Source: Phyllobacterium zundukense (lineage in GTDB: Bacteria; Pseudomonadota; Alphaproteobacteria; Rhizobiales; Rhizobiaceae). From it: 64,000 bases of DNA. This document shows, one piece after another, positions 1 through 7,865 of this stretch. The notes below the pieces were generated by a model, which saw only the letters and a list, made by a program, of their open reading frames with translations, ran no database searches and had not been told where the DNA came from. The position numbers were made by a program, and so were the translations under genes. Location of the stretch: positions 496,001 to 560,000 of the forward strand of contig NZ_CP017941.1 in NCBI RefSeq assembly GCF_002764115.1. The letters are read 5' to 3'. Each line of letters starts with the position of its first letter. Positions within the stretch are counted from its first letter, which is position 1.

Positions 1-373
1 GAAGCTGCCGGTCTCCTGTCGGCCCCATCTCGGTCATTCAATGGTGAGGGCTCGGTCATCGTTACGGCCATAATGACGAATAGATTGGCACATGCATTAT
101 TCGGCTCACCTACTAATTCCGGAATTATGTAGCAAAGACCACCAATCTGACTCTATGTAATTGAAAATTAGTATATTGTCGCGATCCTTTTAGGATAAAT
201 TACCGCTACGATTTACTCCAACGCCATCCGGCGACAGGCAACTCTCGGCTCAGCGCGCGCTATTGGCGAATGGGCGAGCTGCTGGACGCTTCTCATAAAA
301 ATGGCATTGACCTTCAGAGATTAGTCTTGACGCCCCAGAGGTCCGGACTCCATGCAATTTAGCCGCATGATCG
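1..373. other. Intergenic stretch, no gene recognised
   Basis: No reading frame in this stretch looks like a known protein, and I see no convincing RNA gene or terminator. It is A+T-richer around 110-200 than the genes that follow, as expected for a promoter region, but I cannot assign promoter hexamers with confidence. It may contain the end of something that begins outside the window. Confidence 0.3.
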
Positions 374-1399
374 ATGTTAGAATTTGGGGTCTATACATTT
401 TTAAGCGCTGAGTTGAAGTTTTATTATTTGGTACATGGTATTACAAAAACTATGTTCCGCCGCAGATATCCCCTTTCAGTAGCATTATTCCTGTTCACCG
501 CTGTCGCGTTCCTGCTTCAGGCCATACCCTTCATTGGTGTATTCTTCTGGATGCTGCAGGCTTTGTTCTGGGGCATCATTACGATCAACTTGGCGTTTCT
601 CCTAATCCCGTTCGACTGCGCGATGGGCAGGCTTCCAAAGTGGTGTTTGATAATCCCCGTTCTCTGGTTTGGCGGATACTTTTTTGCTCACGTGGCCAGC
701 CAACACCAAGCGCGCGCCTTTTTGGAAGATGCGTTGGCCGCCAATTCACAAGCCAGGATGGCTCCTCTGACCGAAGACGAGGATGTAGTCATTCATTCTG
801 AGCCACCATATGCCCTTACTGCTGACAATCTTATGGAAAACTTCGATATCTCGCACGCCTTTGAACCAGTCGACCCGCGCAGAAGCTACATGATTTGCGG
901 TAAGTGGCGATCAATTCGCATCCAAGACGCTGGATGCCCCGAGTTGAAGCCGATCGAAGAGATGGGGCGCGTTGTCAAGACGGCCAAGAACGGGTGCATA
1001 ACGGTCGCAGCACCCTTCAAGGAATTGAATGGGGCGACGGGCTATCGGGACGAAATCAAGGGGGTGTGCAGGATCAGGGGCAACGACAATCCCGGTGATC
1101 GCAAGGTAACCGTGCGTGTTCGCAAAGGCCCACCAGAAAGCAACCTTCTCGGCGGCGAAATTCAAACGGTAAGAATTGAGAGAGCTGGCGGGGAGACCGT
1201 CACGTTCACAACGGGAAAAATCAATCCTCTCCCGTTGCTCCCACGACCTATCGTCGGATGTTTCTTCGGTTGCATGGCGACGTTTTACAGGCCGGATGAG
1301 TTATCGATTGAAAACCGGGATGCAGCGGACACGGTGGCGGCTGTTTTGGGTCTCCGCAAGGCCACGGTCAGCCAACGATATCCTCAGTCTCTCCGGTAA
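374..1399 (+). CDS. Membrane protein of unknown function
   Basis: I do not recognise this protein. It is 341 residues long from the first ATG. The N-terminal third is hydrophobic, with about three membrane-spanning segments near residues 33-58, 60-80 and 90-108. A soluble, charged C-terminal part of about 230 residues follows. No catalytic motif is evident, and it shows no resemblance to transport or secretion families I know. A second in-frame ATG at 452 (MFRRRYPLS) would give a more usual positive-inside start just before the first membrane segment. Neither ATG has a clear ribosome binding site, so the start is uncertain. It stands alone and converges on the oxidoreductase gene downstream. 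Confidence 0.55.
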   Translation: MLEFGVYTFLSAELKFYYLVHGITKTMFRRRYPLSVALFLFTAVAFLLQAIPFIGVFFWMLQALFWGIITINLAFLLIPFDCAMGRLPKWCLIIPVLWFGGYFFAHVASQHQARAFLEDALAANSQARMAPLTEDEDVVIHSEPPYALTADNLMENFDISHAFEPVDPRRSYMICGKWRSIRIQDAGCPELKPIEEMGRVVKTAKNGCITVAAPFKELNGATGYRDEIKGVCRIRGNDNPGDRKVTVRVRKGPPESNLLGGEIQTVRIERAGGETVTFTTGKINPLPLLPRPIVGCFFGCMATFYRPDELSIENRDAADTVAAVLGLRKATVSQRYPQSLR

Positions 1400-1453
1400 C
1401 ACGTGCACAAAATTCGCAGTAGGGCCCAAGCGGACAAACTTTCGTTCAGAGCA

Positions 1454-2458
1454 TCATAGCTTGACCAGTTGCTTGCCGAAGTTCTCTCCCTTCAACATCC
1501 GAACGAAAGCGTGGGGCACGGTCTCAACCCCTTCCGCAACATCTTCCCGTGTCTGAAGCAGTCCCTGTTTGTACCATGACTGCAGATCGGCAATCCCGAT
1601 TTCGTATTCTCCCTCGTGGTCGTCGAGCAAGAACCCTTCAATCCGCGCACGGGTAATCAGCGTCCTTCTGAGATGCCTGACACCGATATCGGGCTGGTCA
1701 AATCGGTCGGCCAAGGCAATAGTCCCGACGACCACCACCCTGCCAAAGGTGTTGAGGTTTAGCATGGCTGCATCGTGAATCGGCCCGGCGGTATTGTCGA
1801 TAAAGACATCGACGCCTTCGGGGCATGCGGTGGCGACATCTGCCACGAGATCAGCCGAGCTTCGATGATTGACGCCGGTCCGATATCCAAGCTCCCTGCA
1901 CCATTCCAGCTTCTCGTCTGAGCCCGCAACAGCGACTGGGTCGAACCCTTTGATCCGCGCGATTTGTCCCGCAATCTGCCCCACAGCTCCTGAGGCGGCC
2001 GAGATCAACACCGTTTCCCCCACCTTCGGAGTCGCGGTTTTGAGGAGGGCAAAGTAGGCGGTGAGACCGGGCATGCCGAGATAGCTCAGCGCGGACTGAA
2101 TCGGAGCGTCCGTAATTGTCACTGATTTGGCTGACGCGGCCGGGATAACGCTAAACGGCTGCCAACCAAAATGATCGCTCATCACGACGTCGCCTGGCTT
2201 GAACTCTGGAGACTCAGATGTAATTACCTCGCCAATTCCGCCGCCGCACATCAGATCGCCAATTTTAAAACCAGTAGCATAATTCTTCGCGGGGCTGATC
2301 CGACCGCGCATATAGGGGTCGACGGAGAGCCACAAAGTTTTCACCAGCAACTCACCATCCGCAGGCTGGGGAATTGGGCGGTCCTCCAAGGCCCAGTTCT
2401 CGACGGAAGGCATTGCGGAAGGGTAGCTCCGAAGTATCCAGCTAGGATTCGTGGGCAT
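1454..2458 (-). CDS. NADP-dependent oxidoreductase (zinc-independent MDR family, curA/leukotriene B4 dehydrogenase type)
   Basis: This is a medium-chain reductase of about 334 residues that likely reduces C=C bonds of enones or 2-alkenals with NADPH in the cytoplasm. The family opening is clear: WALEDRPIP, then SVDPYMRGR near residues 45-55. A GDVV turn, the cofactor-domain entry YLGMPGLTAY and the dinucleotide-binding segment ISAASGAVGQIAG follow. The zinc ligands of alcohol dehydrogenases are absent. I chose the ATG at 2458 because GAGGAG lies six bases before it; the longer frame back to 2539 has no comparable site. The gene is transcribed away from a LysR-type gene, a common regulator-target pair, but that regulator is frameshifted here. 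The substrate is unknown. Confidence 0.85.
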   Translation of the reverse strand: MPTNPSWILRSYPSAMPSVENWALEDRPIPQPADGELLVKTLWLSVDPYMRGRISPAKNYATGFKIGDLMCGGGIGEVITSESPEFKPGDVVMSDHFGWQPFSVIPAASAKSVTITDAPIQSALSYLGMPGLTAYFALLKTATPKVGETVLISAASGAVGQIAGQIARIKGFDPVAVAGSDEKLEWCRELGYRTGVNHRSSADLVADVATACPEGVDVFIDNTAGPIHDAAMLNLNTFGRVVVVGTIALADRFDQPDIGVRHLRRTLITRARIEGFLLDDHEGEYEIGIADLQSWYKQGLLQTREDVAEGVETVPHAFVRMLKGENFGKQLVKL

Positions 2459-2565
2459 GTCCATCTCCTCAATTTGAGCGTTCGCCGTATTGATGCATGA
2501 ATCCGATTTCCGTGTTAATGGTCGCTCGATGAGAGACATTATTTTGAATTTCGGAAGAATGGCGA

Positions 2566-3461
2566 ATGGATATGATCGAGGCCATGAAGGTGGCCGTGGC
2601 AGTCGCCAGGCATAACAGCTTCTCTTCTGCGAGCCGGGATTTGCGCCTTTCCGCTGCCTCGGTAAGCCGCATTGTGGCAGACCTTGAGGCCGATCTCGGC
2701 GTACGTCTCTTCAACCGCACCACCAGGCAGATCAATCTGACAGATGCCGGGATGGAGTTCGTTCAAAAGAGCACCTGCCTCCTGGAGGAGCTTGATCTGA
2801 TGCGGAGTGCGGTACGCGAACGCCACGACACCCCCGCGGCCAGCTCCACGTCTCCTGCGTAACGGCCTTTGGCAATGAGTGCCTGGCACCAGCGGTTCCT
2901 GAGTTCCTGCGAAGGTTCCCGCAGCTCGATGTCTCTATCGACCTTGGCAATCGGCTGGTCGATCTCATAGGAGAGCACTTCGATGTCGCCATCCGGGTAG
3001 GACCGTTGAACGATTCATCCCTGATCGCACAGAGGATTTTCACGCAGAGGATCGTGTTCGTCGCTACGCCCCAGTTTTGCGAGCGATATGGGACACCCAA
3101 GACCTTAGATGAGATCAGAGCTTGCCCATCCGTTACTCAGGTCAGCGGGAATTGGGGGCGCGTACATAGGTTTTCGCATGGAGGAAAGGTCATTGACTTC
3201 GAAGTGCCGCAGCATCTGACAATGAACTCAGCGCGAGCGGTGAGAAACGCCTGCCTTACGGGAGGGGGCTATTCCCTCTTGGGCGATTTCATGGTCGCCC
3301 AGGATATAGCGGAGAATCGCCTCGTGCGGCTGCTGCCGGACTATGAACCCATCGAGCAACCGATCTTTGCGTTCTACGCTCAGCGACGGCATACCCCACG
3401 TAAAGTCAGGGTGTTTATTGACTATTTGGCGGAGGTGTTCAGCGGCAAGAATACCACGTGA
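2566..3461 (+). pseudogene. LysR-family transcriptional regulator, frameshifted
   Basis: The first 90 residues are a typical LysR helix-turn-helix domain (SFSSASRDLRLSAASVSRIV, then LGVRLFNRTTR). The frame then runs into a stop at about 2862. In the next frame the protein continues without a break from about 2835: RGQLHVSC, then an effector domain that includes FDVAIRVGPL and ends at 3461. The two halves join at a run of five C at 2831-2835, so one base has been lost or gained there. A sequencing error at the homopolymer cannot be excluded. Total length across both frames is about 298 residues, normal for the family. It is divergent from the oxidoreductase at 1454-2458 and was probably its regulator. 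Confidence 0.85.
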
Positions 3462-3622
3462 GACCTCATGACATCTTCTGTCGGGGACAGAATCGCCCCC
3501 AGCCGGCTACTTTTCTCCGCCGCTTACTGTTTACCGATAATTACCAAAACTGAGAAATGTCTTGCAGGCATTCGCCATTAAACCACTGTTTATACAGGTC
3601 CACGCGATCGTCGCACTCTCAG

Positions 3623-3678
3623 ATTTGAAACGCTTAGTCAAAAAATCAACAACCTGTTTCTGGCTTAGCGTTTCAAAT
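3623..3678. repeat. Imperfect inverted repeat, 15-bp arms
   Basis: ATTTGAAACGCTTAG at 3623-3637 and CTTAGCGTTTCAAAT at 3664-3678 are reverse complements except for one position, separated by 26 bases. It lies just outside the left end of the IS66-like unit. It could be an operator, a remnant of another element's ends, or a hairpin in a transcript. There is no T-run to make it a terminator. The rest of the gap 3462-3718 shows nothing I recognise. Confidence 0.5.
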
Positions 3679-3718
3679 TGAAATCGTTAGAAGCCACACC
3701 GGAAATCTGCCCCGCGTA

Positions 3719-3751
3719 CCGTTTTAAGTAACCGGACCAAATTCCCGGGCA
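3719..3751. repeat. Left target duplication and left terminal inverted repeat of the IS66-like unit
   Basis: CCGTTTTAA (3719-3727) is followed directly by a 24-bp sequence beginning GTAACCGGACC and ending CCCGGGCA (3728-3751). The 24 bases recur exactly, in reverse complement, at 5044-5067, and the 9 bases recur in direct orientation right after them. IS66-family ends usually begin GTAA and make 8-bp duplications, so the ninth base may be chance. Confidence 0.85.
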
Positions 3752-3993
3752 AGATAGTTCAAATGGATGCCGCGACGATATCCACGTACTTGGGGTTGTT
3801 TGCGGGAGGGGGCGGAATCCTACGCTAAGCTCTCTTTTCAAACCTGCCGAACAATGGAACCTATCGGTATGTCGGCCCCAAGGGGGAACTTAGGGATTAC
3901 GGACAACGGGTCCTCGGTTTGGTGTAGGATGCGACACCCGTAAACTACTCACCATGCTTGCTTAACAGAATTTCACCTTTTCAGGACCGCCCC

Positions 3994-4655
3994 AATGAAC
4001 ATCTCATCCTCTTTTCTCGGTTTTCCCGCTAATCTTGGCGACGACCGAATGCCACCGTATGGTGATATTTGGTGTTGGTCACGGCAGCACCTATCCGGGC
4101 AAGGACAGTAGCGGCTACACCCTGTCAGCTGACGCGATTCGCGCTGCAAGCCAAGACGATGCCACACTCGTAGAGCACTGGGATTTTGATCTTGGAGGGC
4201 CGCTTTTTAACGGCGAGCCGGGATGCTGTATTGATGCTGGCGACATCCAGACCACCATGCATGACAATGAAGGCAATCGAGCCCGTATCGAGGCGAAGAC
4301 GCGTGAAGCCTTGGCATTGCAGGCCGTACCGATCCTGCTCGGCGGCGATTGTTCTCTGACATTTCCCTTTCTCGCCAGCTTTAGAGACGACGGCCCTGTC
4401 TGGGTTTTGCAGATTGATGCCCATATCGACTGGCGCGACGAGGTCCACGGCGAACGCTACGGCTACTCCAGCCCTATGCGTCGGGCGAGTGAGATGCCGC
4501 ATGTCGCGGGCATCGTGCAAGTCGGCCTGCGCAGTGTTGGCAGCGCACGTCTGGCGGATGTTGACGCGGCACGACGCTATGGCAGCCACTTTGTAACGGC
4601 TCGTGAGATTCACACACGTGGCGTCGATGCTGCTCTTCCGGCGCGTCCGCTTTGA
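3994..4655 (+). pseudogene. Agmatinase/arginase family protein, frameshifted and truncated
   Basis: Agmatinase hydrolyses agmatine to putrescine and urea with two manganese ions. The family start can be read from the ATG at 3994 (MNISSSFLGFPANLGDDRMPP). The frame then shifts near 4060 and continues as VIFGVGHGSTYPG in another frame. The first metal-binding motif GGDCS and the second, DAHIDW, are both present. The reading stops at 4655, after ARE.HTRGVDAAL, before the third manganese motif (usually DxDxxDP) and about 100 residues early. At that point it runs straight into transposase sequence of the opposite strand. The gene is therefore dead twice: by a frameshift and by loss of its 3' third. 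It lies wholly inside the inverted repeats of the IS66-like unit. Confidence 0.8.
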
Positions 4656-5003
4656 CGATTACCTCGCGCGTGACCCGATCGCGCTTAACACCGCGGCCGC
4701 CCTTGCTGCTATTTTTCCCGGCTGTAGGCTTGCTCGCGTTCTCCATCCCGATGGCCGAAACGGCGGTCGTGGCGGCAAATTCTTCAGCCGGGCGATTTCG
4801 TCTCGAAGCAATTGGTTATCGAGGCGCAGACTATCGTTTTCCAGCTTCAGTCGTTCATTGTCATCACGCAGGCTCTGGTTCGCGGCGCGCAGCGCTCCGA
4901 CGTCCGCTTCAAGCTCATCCATCTTGCCGACCAAACCCGCAACCAGCCGGCGCATGGCACCGAGCGACAAGGTCTCAACAGAATCAACGGATGGCAGGTT
5001 CAT
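4640..5003 (-). pseudogene. N-terminal remnant of an IS66-like transposase
   Basis: From 5003 leftward the protein begins MNLPSVDSVETLSLG and forms a long coiled coil rich in leucine, asparagine and charged residues (about residues 20-70), then a proline-rich PPRPPFRPSG. The frame shifts near 4745. The next frame continues with ENASKP.AGKNSSKGGRG and KRDRVTREVIV, which I recognise as the normal continuation in transposases of this type. It ends abruptly at about 4640, where agmatinase sequence begins. The DDE catalytic domain is absent. The remnant sits close to the right inverted repeat, the position expected for the transposase start. Confidence 0.65.
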
Positions 5004-5043
5004 GCCACCTTGAATCAGAATTCGCTGCGCTTGAAAATCTATC

Positions 5044-5076
5044 TGCCCGGGAATTTGGTCCGGTTACCCGTTTTAA
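5044..5076. repeat. Right terminal inverted repeat and right target duplication of the IS66-like unit
   Basis: The 24 bases 5044-5067 (TGCCCGGG... to GGTCCGGTTAC) are the exact reverse complement of 3728-3751. CCGTTTTAA at 5068-5076 is the second copy of the target duplication. Inside the repeats both sides carry GATAG with a one-base offset, so the similarity runs to about 30 bp. Confidence 0.85.
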
Positions 5077-5391
5077 GATTTTGCCGACGCGAACGTTGAG
5101 GACTTTAACACACTGTTTACGTTAATACTTTTCGTCACACTGAAATTAAATAACAATTAGCTTCCTCTTATCAGACTAAAAATGTGTAACTCGCTATGCA
5201 AGGCATACCTGCTCGAAGTTGCATTCGATCTGTAGTGCCCCGTCGATCATCCAGATGCGCGTTTTCCCAGCTTTCCGGCGTTTCGTCTACTTTAGAGATG
5301 CTCGCTCACCTATTATCGGCATTTTCAACTGACCGTTTATCCATAACTTCCGATATTGTACAAAGGCGTTTTTCGTTGCTAGAATCCTCGG
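5077..5391. other. Intergenic stretch before the recombinase
   Basis: A+T-rich sequence with no coding frame I can support. Because it directly precedes a serine recombinase gene it is the natural place for that enzyme's recombination (res) site. I could not define paired half-sites by eye. Confidence 0.25.
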
Positions 5392-6291
5392 ATGAAAGCT
5401 CTCCAAAAGCCCCGCCTAATCGGTTATGCCCGCGTCTCCACTGAAGATCAGGTACATGATGCCCAGCTCATCGAACTGAAAACCGCGGGTTGTCACGAGA
5501 TCTTGGAGGAACACGGATCCGGCGCGTCCCGGGCCCGGCCTGTGCTGGCAAGATTACTGCGCGAGATCAATGCCGGCGATGTCTTGGTCGTGGTGCGGCT
5601 CGATCGTCTGGCACGGTCTGTCAGCCATCTGCTTGCCGTCATCGAGCAGTTGGAAGCGCAAGGCGCCCATTTTCGCTCGCTTCGCGATCCGATCGATACC
5701 TCCACGCCACAAGGTATGTTTTCTTTGCAGGTTCTGGGCGCTGTTGCGCAATTGGAGCGCTCACTGATTTCCGAGCGTACGAAGGCCGGTATCAAGGCGG
5801 CCAAAGCGCGAGGCAGACTTCCGGGCAATCCTGGCCTACGCAAGCAGCTCCCCGATGCTCTTGCCAAGGCGGCAAAGGCGCGTGACAAGAGTCATCTTTC
5901 GGATCTGACCGCAACCATGCCGTCCTGGCTGCCGGTGGTGCAGCGCATGCGGCCGGACCATCCGTGGGAAGACGTAGCACGCAGTCTCAACCATCAGACG
6001 GGACAGAATTGGAGCGTTGATCGCCTGCGCCGCTCAGTCAGACGGCTGGTTCGCGAAGGCTTGGCCGATCCTAGGCTGATACGCCCCTCGCCTCGCCGCA
6101 CGCCGGAAGACCGATTGATGTCGCTGATCACCGGCATCGCCAAGGCCAACCCGGACCTGGCCTTGCGCGACATTGCCAGCCAGCTCGAAGCGATGCATGA
6201 ACGCACGCCCCGCGGCTCTTCCACTTGGGCAGCCTCGTCGGTCAAGAATCTGCTCGACCGAGCCAAAAAGCTCGGGTTGGTATCACAATAG
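5392..6291 (+). CDS. Serine recombinase, resolvase/invertase family
   Basis: The protein has 299 residues. The catalytic domain opens with IGYARVSTEDQ, where Ser at about residue 17 is the nucleophile. It continues with the family's DVLVVVRLDRLARSVSHL and LGAVAQLERSLISERTKAG, the long helix and its end. The last 110 residues differ from a Tn3 resolvase, whose total length is about 185-200, by adding a second region (DRLRRSVRRLV..., RDIASQLEAM) that resembles an extra helix-turn-helix. Such longer resolvase-like proteins are common on rhizobial plasmids. It could resolve plasmid multimers or be left from a transposon. No partner transposase is nearby except the dead IS66-like remnant. Confidence 0.85.
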   Translation: MKALQKPRLIGYARVSTEDQVHDAQLIELKTAGCHEILEEHGSGASRARPVLARLLREINAGDVLVVVRLDRLARSVSHLLAVIEQLEAQGAHFRSLRDPIDTSTPQGMFSLQVLGAVAQLERSLISERTKAGIKAAKARGRLPGNPGLRKQLPDALAKAAKARDKSHLSDLTATMPSWLPVVQRMRPDHPWEDVARSLNHQTGQNWSVDRLRRSVRRLVREGLADPRLIRPSPRRTPEDRLMSLITGIAKANPDLALRDIASQLEAMHERTPRGSSTWAASSVKNLLDRAKKLGLVSQ

Positions 6292-6394
6292 CCGTCGCAA
6301 CCCTCGCGATCCGATAAATGCAGGGCCGCTGCATCAGATCGGACCGAAGGTGAATTCTCGGCTCGCCTCGTGGGTCAGTAACGGTGGACATGCG

Positions 6395-6799
6395 TCAAAT
6401 ACCGGGGGTGATCAGCGTTAGCGATGGAAAATAAGTTCGATATCGACCGACATCGCGGGTGAGCAGGGTCAGTTGGCTAACGGCCGCTTGAGCGCCAATG
6501 AAGAAGTCGGGCAGAACGCCGGTGCGCGATCCTCCCGATCTACGGTATTGCATGAAGACTTTTCCGGCCAGGAACAGGGCAGCACGCGGTATTGGAACAA
6601 TTTCAAGGCCAGCTTCACCGACAAACGCCTCAAGTTCCTCAATGCGGCCGTAACGAACCGCAAGCTCGGCATAGACCACATCATTGATCAGTAGTGGACC
6701 GCGCAAGGATGCCGCCTCAAGCTGCGCGATCGACCAATCGGCCCAATTCGGGTCGTCGGTGACGAGATCGAGTAGAACATTCGTGTCGACCAGAATCAC
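6395..6799 (-). CDS. VapC-type PIN-domain ribonuclease toxin
   Basis: This 134-residue protein has the PIN-domain acidic residues in order: Asp5 in ILVDTNVLLDL, a Glu in INDVVYAELAVRYG, an Asp in GVLPDFFIGAQA, and a final Asp in TRDVGRYRTYFP. VapC enzymes cut RNA, often tRNA or rRNA, using magnesium. The start overlaps the stop of the antitoxin gene by four bases, so the two are translated together. Length and layout are normal for a VapC, and all catalytic residues are present, so it is probably active. Confidence 0.9.
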   Translation of the reverse strand: MILVDTNVLLDLVTDDPNWADWSIAQLEAASLRGPLLINDVVYAELAVRYGRIEELEAFVGEAGLEIVPIPRAALFLAGKVFMQYRRSGGSRTGVLPDFFIGAQAAVSQLTLLTRDVGRYRTYFPSLTLITPGI

Positions 6800-7029
6800 G
6801 TTTCACCGCGCGTCAGCGCCATGATCGCGTCAGTATCAAGTCCGTCGCCGGCATGGCCACGCAGGTTGCCAAAGCGGCTTGGGGGCTGCTTTCTGTCGGC
6901 ACGCGTAATAACGACGCTGCCATCGCTTGCCCGGTGAAAATCAACCTTGCTGCCTGGCACTATTCCCAGAAAGTCGCGCACCGGCTTGGGGATAGTCACT
7001 TGCCCCTTCGTCGTAACGGTTGTAGTCAT
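6796..7029 (-). CDS. AbrB/MazE-type antitoxin paired with the PIN toxin
   Basis: The protein of 77 residues begins MTTTVTTKGQVTIPKPVRD, the swapped-hairpin AbrB DNA-binding domain. It ends with a C-terminal tail (LDTDAIMALTRGET) suited to wrapping the toxin. I chose the ATG at 7029 because the domain begins exactly there and GAGGG precedes it. The frame is open further upstream to 7437, but that part looks unlike coding sequence. The product should neutralise the PIN toxin and repress its own operon. Confidence 0.88.
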   Translation of the reverse strand: MTTTVTTKGQVTIPKPVRDFLGIVPGSKVDFHRASDGSVVITRADRKQPPSRFGNLRGHAGDGLDTDAIMALTRGET

Positions 7030-7038
7030 ATCACCCTC

Positions 7039-7068
7039 GGTAATGATTTCTATCCACAAGGTATTACC
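7039..7068. promoter_or_regulatory. Candidate operator of the vapBC-like operon
   Basis: GGTAAT (7039-7044) and ATTACC (7063-7068) form an inverted pair 10 bases upstream of the antitoxin ATG. AbrB-type antitoxins bind such pairs to repress their own promoter. The assignment is inferred from position and symmetry only. Confidence 0.4.
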
Positions 7069-7254
7069 TGTGAAGGAGGGTTTCAACCCCCGTCTATTGG
7101 ACGCGACAATCCTGCCCTCACCCGAGACGTAACTCCGAGCACCCCAATCCATTGTGGTACATGTCGCACCTATCTTGGCACCTGGGCCGAAACTTAAAGC
7201 GGAATTCATTGCCAAAGGCGGGGAAAACAAATGCGTTATCACGTGTGAAACAAT

Positions 7255-7605
7255 ATGGCCCGAACGGCGTTTGAGAGCATGGATGAGATCGTTTGGCAAA
7301 AAACCAGCCTTGGCGCGCAAGAGCCGTCGCATGAGCTCACAGCGACTGCCCCGAATGGGATTGACGTCGGCCGGATCTATCGCATCGATGGAGGCCCGCT
7401 TAAAGGCCGCTGGCGCTGGATTTTTCTGCTTGGCCATTCACAATTCCGCCAAGGCATAATGAGCGGTGACCAGGCATCGAAGCAACGGGCCGCTGACCAG
7501 GTGCGGAAGACATACGAATCCTATCTCGAAACACCGGGCAGCGATGGCGGCGGCCAAAGCCGGATACCGCTCAAACGGTACTCAACCCAAAACCCGGCAG
7601 TTTGA
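7255..7605 (+). CDS. Hypothetical protein
   Basis: I do not recognise a family. The frame has 116 codons, and its amino-acid make-up looks like a real soluble protein: a basic and aromatic core (GPLKGRWRWIFLLG), and a helical, charged C-terminal half (DQASKQRAADQVRKTYESYLE). It ends in a polar tail. The opposite strand is also open here but has no plausible start. The gene sits between vapBC and repC and reads towards the end of repC. Its start could be the ATG at 7255 or one nearby. Confidence 0.45.
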   Translation: MARTAFESMDEIVWQKTSLGAQEPSHELTATAPNGIDVGRIYRIDGGPLKGRWRWIFLLGHSQFRQGIMSGDQASKQRAADQVRKTYESYLETPGSDGGGQSRIPLKRYSTQNPAV

Positions 7606-7707
7606 TATATAATACGCTTTTCGATCCATTCTCAGGTGATATTCCATTGCCGAGCAGAAGGCGGAACGATGTGCATCGAACTGTGTCCAAAACAGCGGAG
7701 ATGATGG

Positions 7708-7848
7708 ATGAGACAACAGCACCTCGTCCTCCTTGCGCTCGTCATGTGTTTTGCGCTGCTCGCGGCACTCGCCTTTTGTTCGACCGAAGACCCGCCGCCC
7801 GGCCGAGCGCCTGTTCAGCCGCTGCAACAGCAAGGAACTGGCGGCTGA
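7708..7848 (+). CDS. Small exported or membrane peptide, 46 residues
   Basis: The frame starts MRQQHLVLLALVMCFALLAAL, a basic N-terminus followed by a hydrophobic helix of about 20 residues, then FCSTEDPPPGRAPVQP and a glutamine-rich tail. GGAG lies seven bases before the ATG. The cysteine at residue 24 follows LAF, which is not a canonical lipobox, so lipoprotein status is doubtful. It lies 100 bases after the hypothetical gene at 7255-7605, and its stop is 18 bases from the convergent repC stop. Small secreted entry-exclusion or TrbK-like peptides occur on such plasmids, but I cannot claim that family here. Confidence 0.4.
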   Translation: MRQQHLVLLALVMCFALLAALAFCSTEDPPPGRAPVQPLQQQGTGG

Positions 7849-7865
7849 CCGGCCCATTCGACTCG

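Larger units (their letters stand above)
3728..5067. mobile_element. IS66-like unit enclosing a broken agmatinase gene
   Basis: Perfect 24-bp terminal inverted repeats (3728-3751 and 5044-5067) bounded by a direct duplication CCGTTTTAA mark a unit of 1340 bp that moved as one piece. Inside, only the N-terminal third of a transposase remains, reading leftward from the right end. Most of the interior is a truncated agmatinase gene with its upstream region. An intact IS66 carries tnpA, tnpB and tnpC over about 2.5 kb, so this unit cannot move on its own. It may descend from a composite of two IS copies around agmatinase that lost their inner parts, or be a non-autonomous derivative that captured host DNA. 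The 240 bases between the left repeat and the agmatinase start hold nothing I recognise. Confidence 0.7.

Noticed and set aside
7030..7437. Upstream extension of the AbrB-type antitoxin to 213 residues
   Set aside because: The AbrB domain begins at 7029 after a good ribosome site. The extension lacks coding character and overlaps a more plausible + strand gene.
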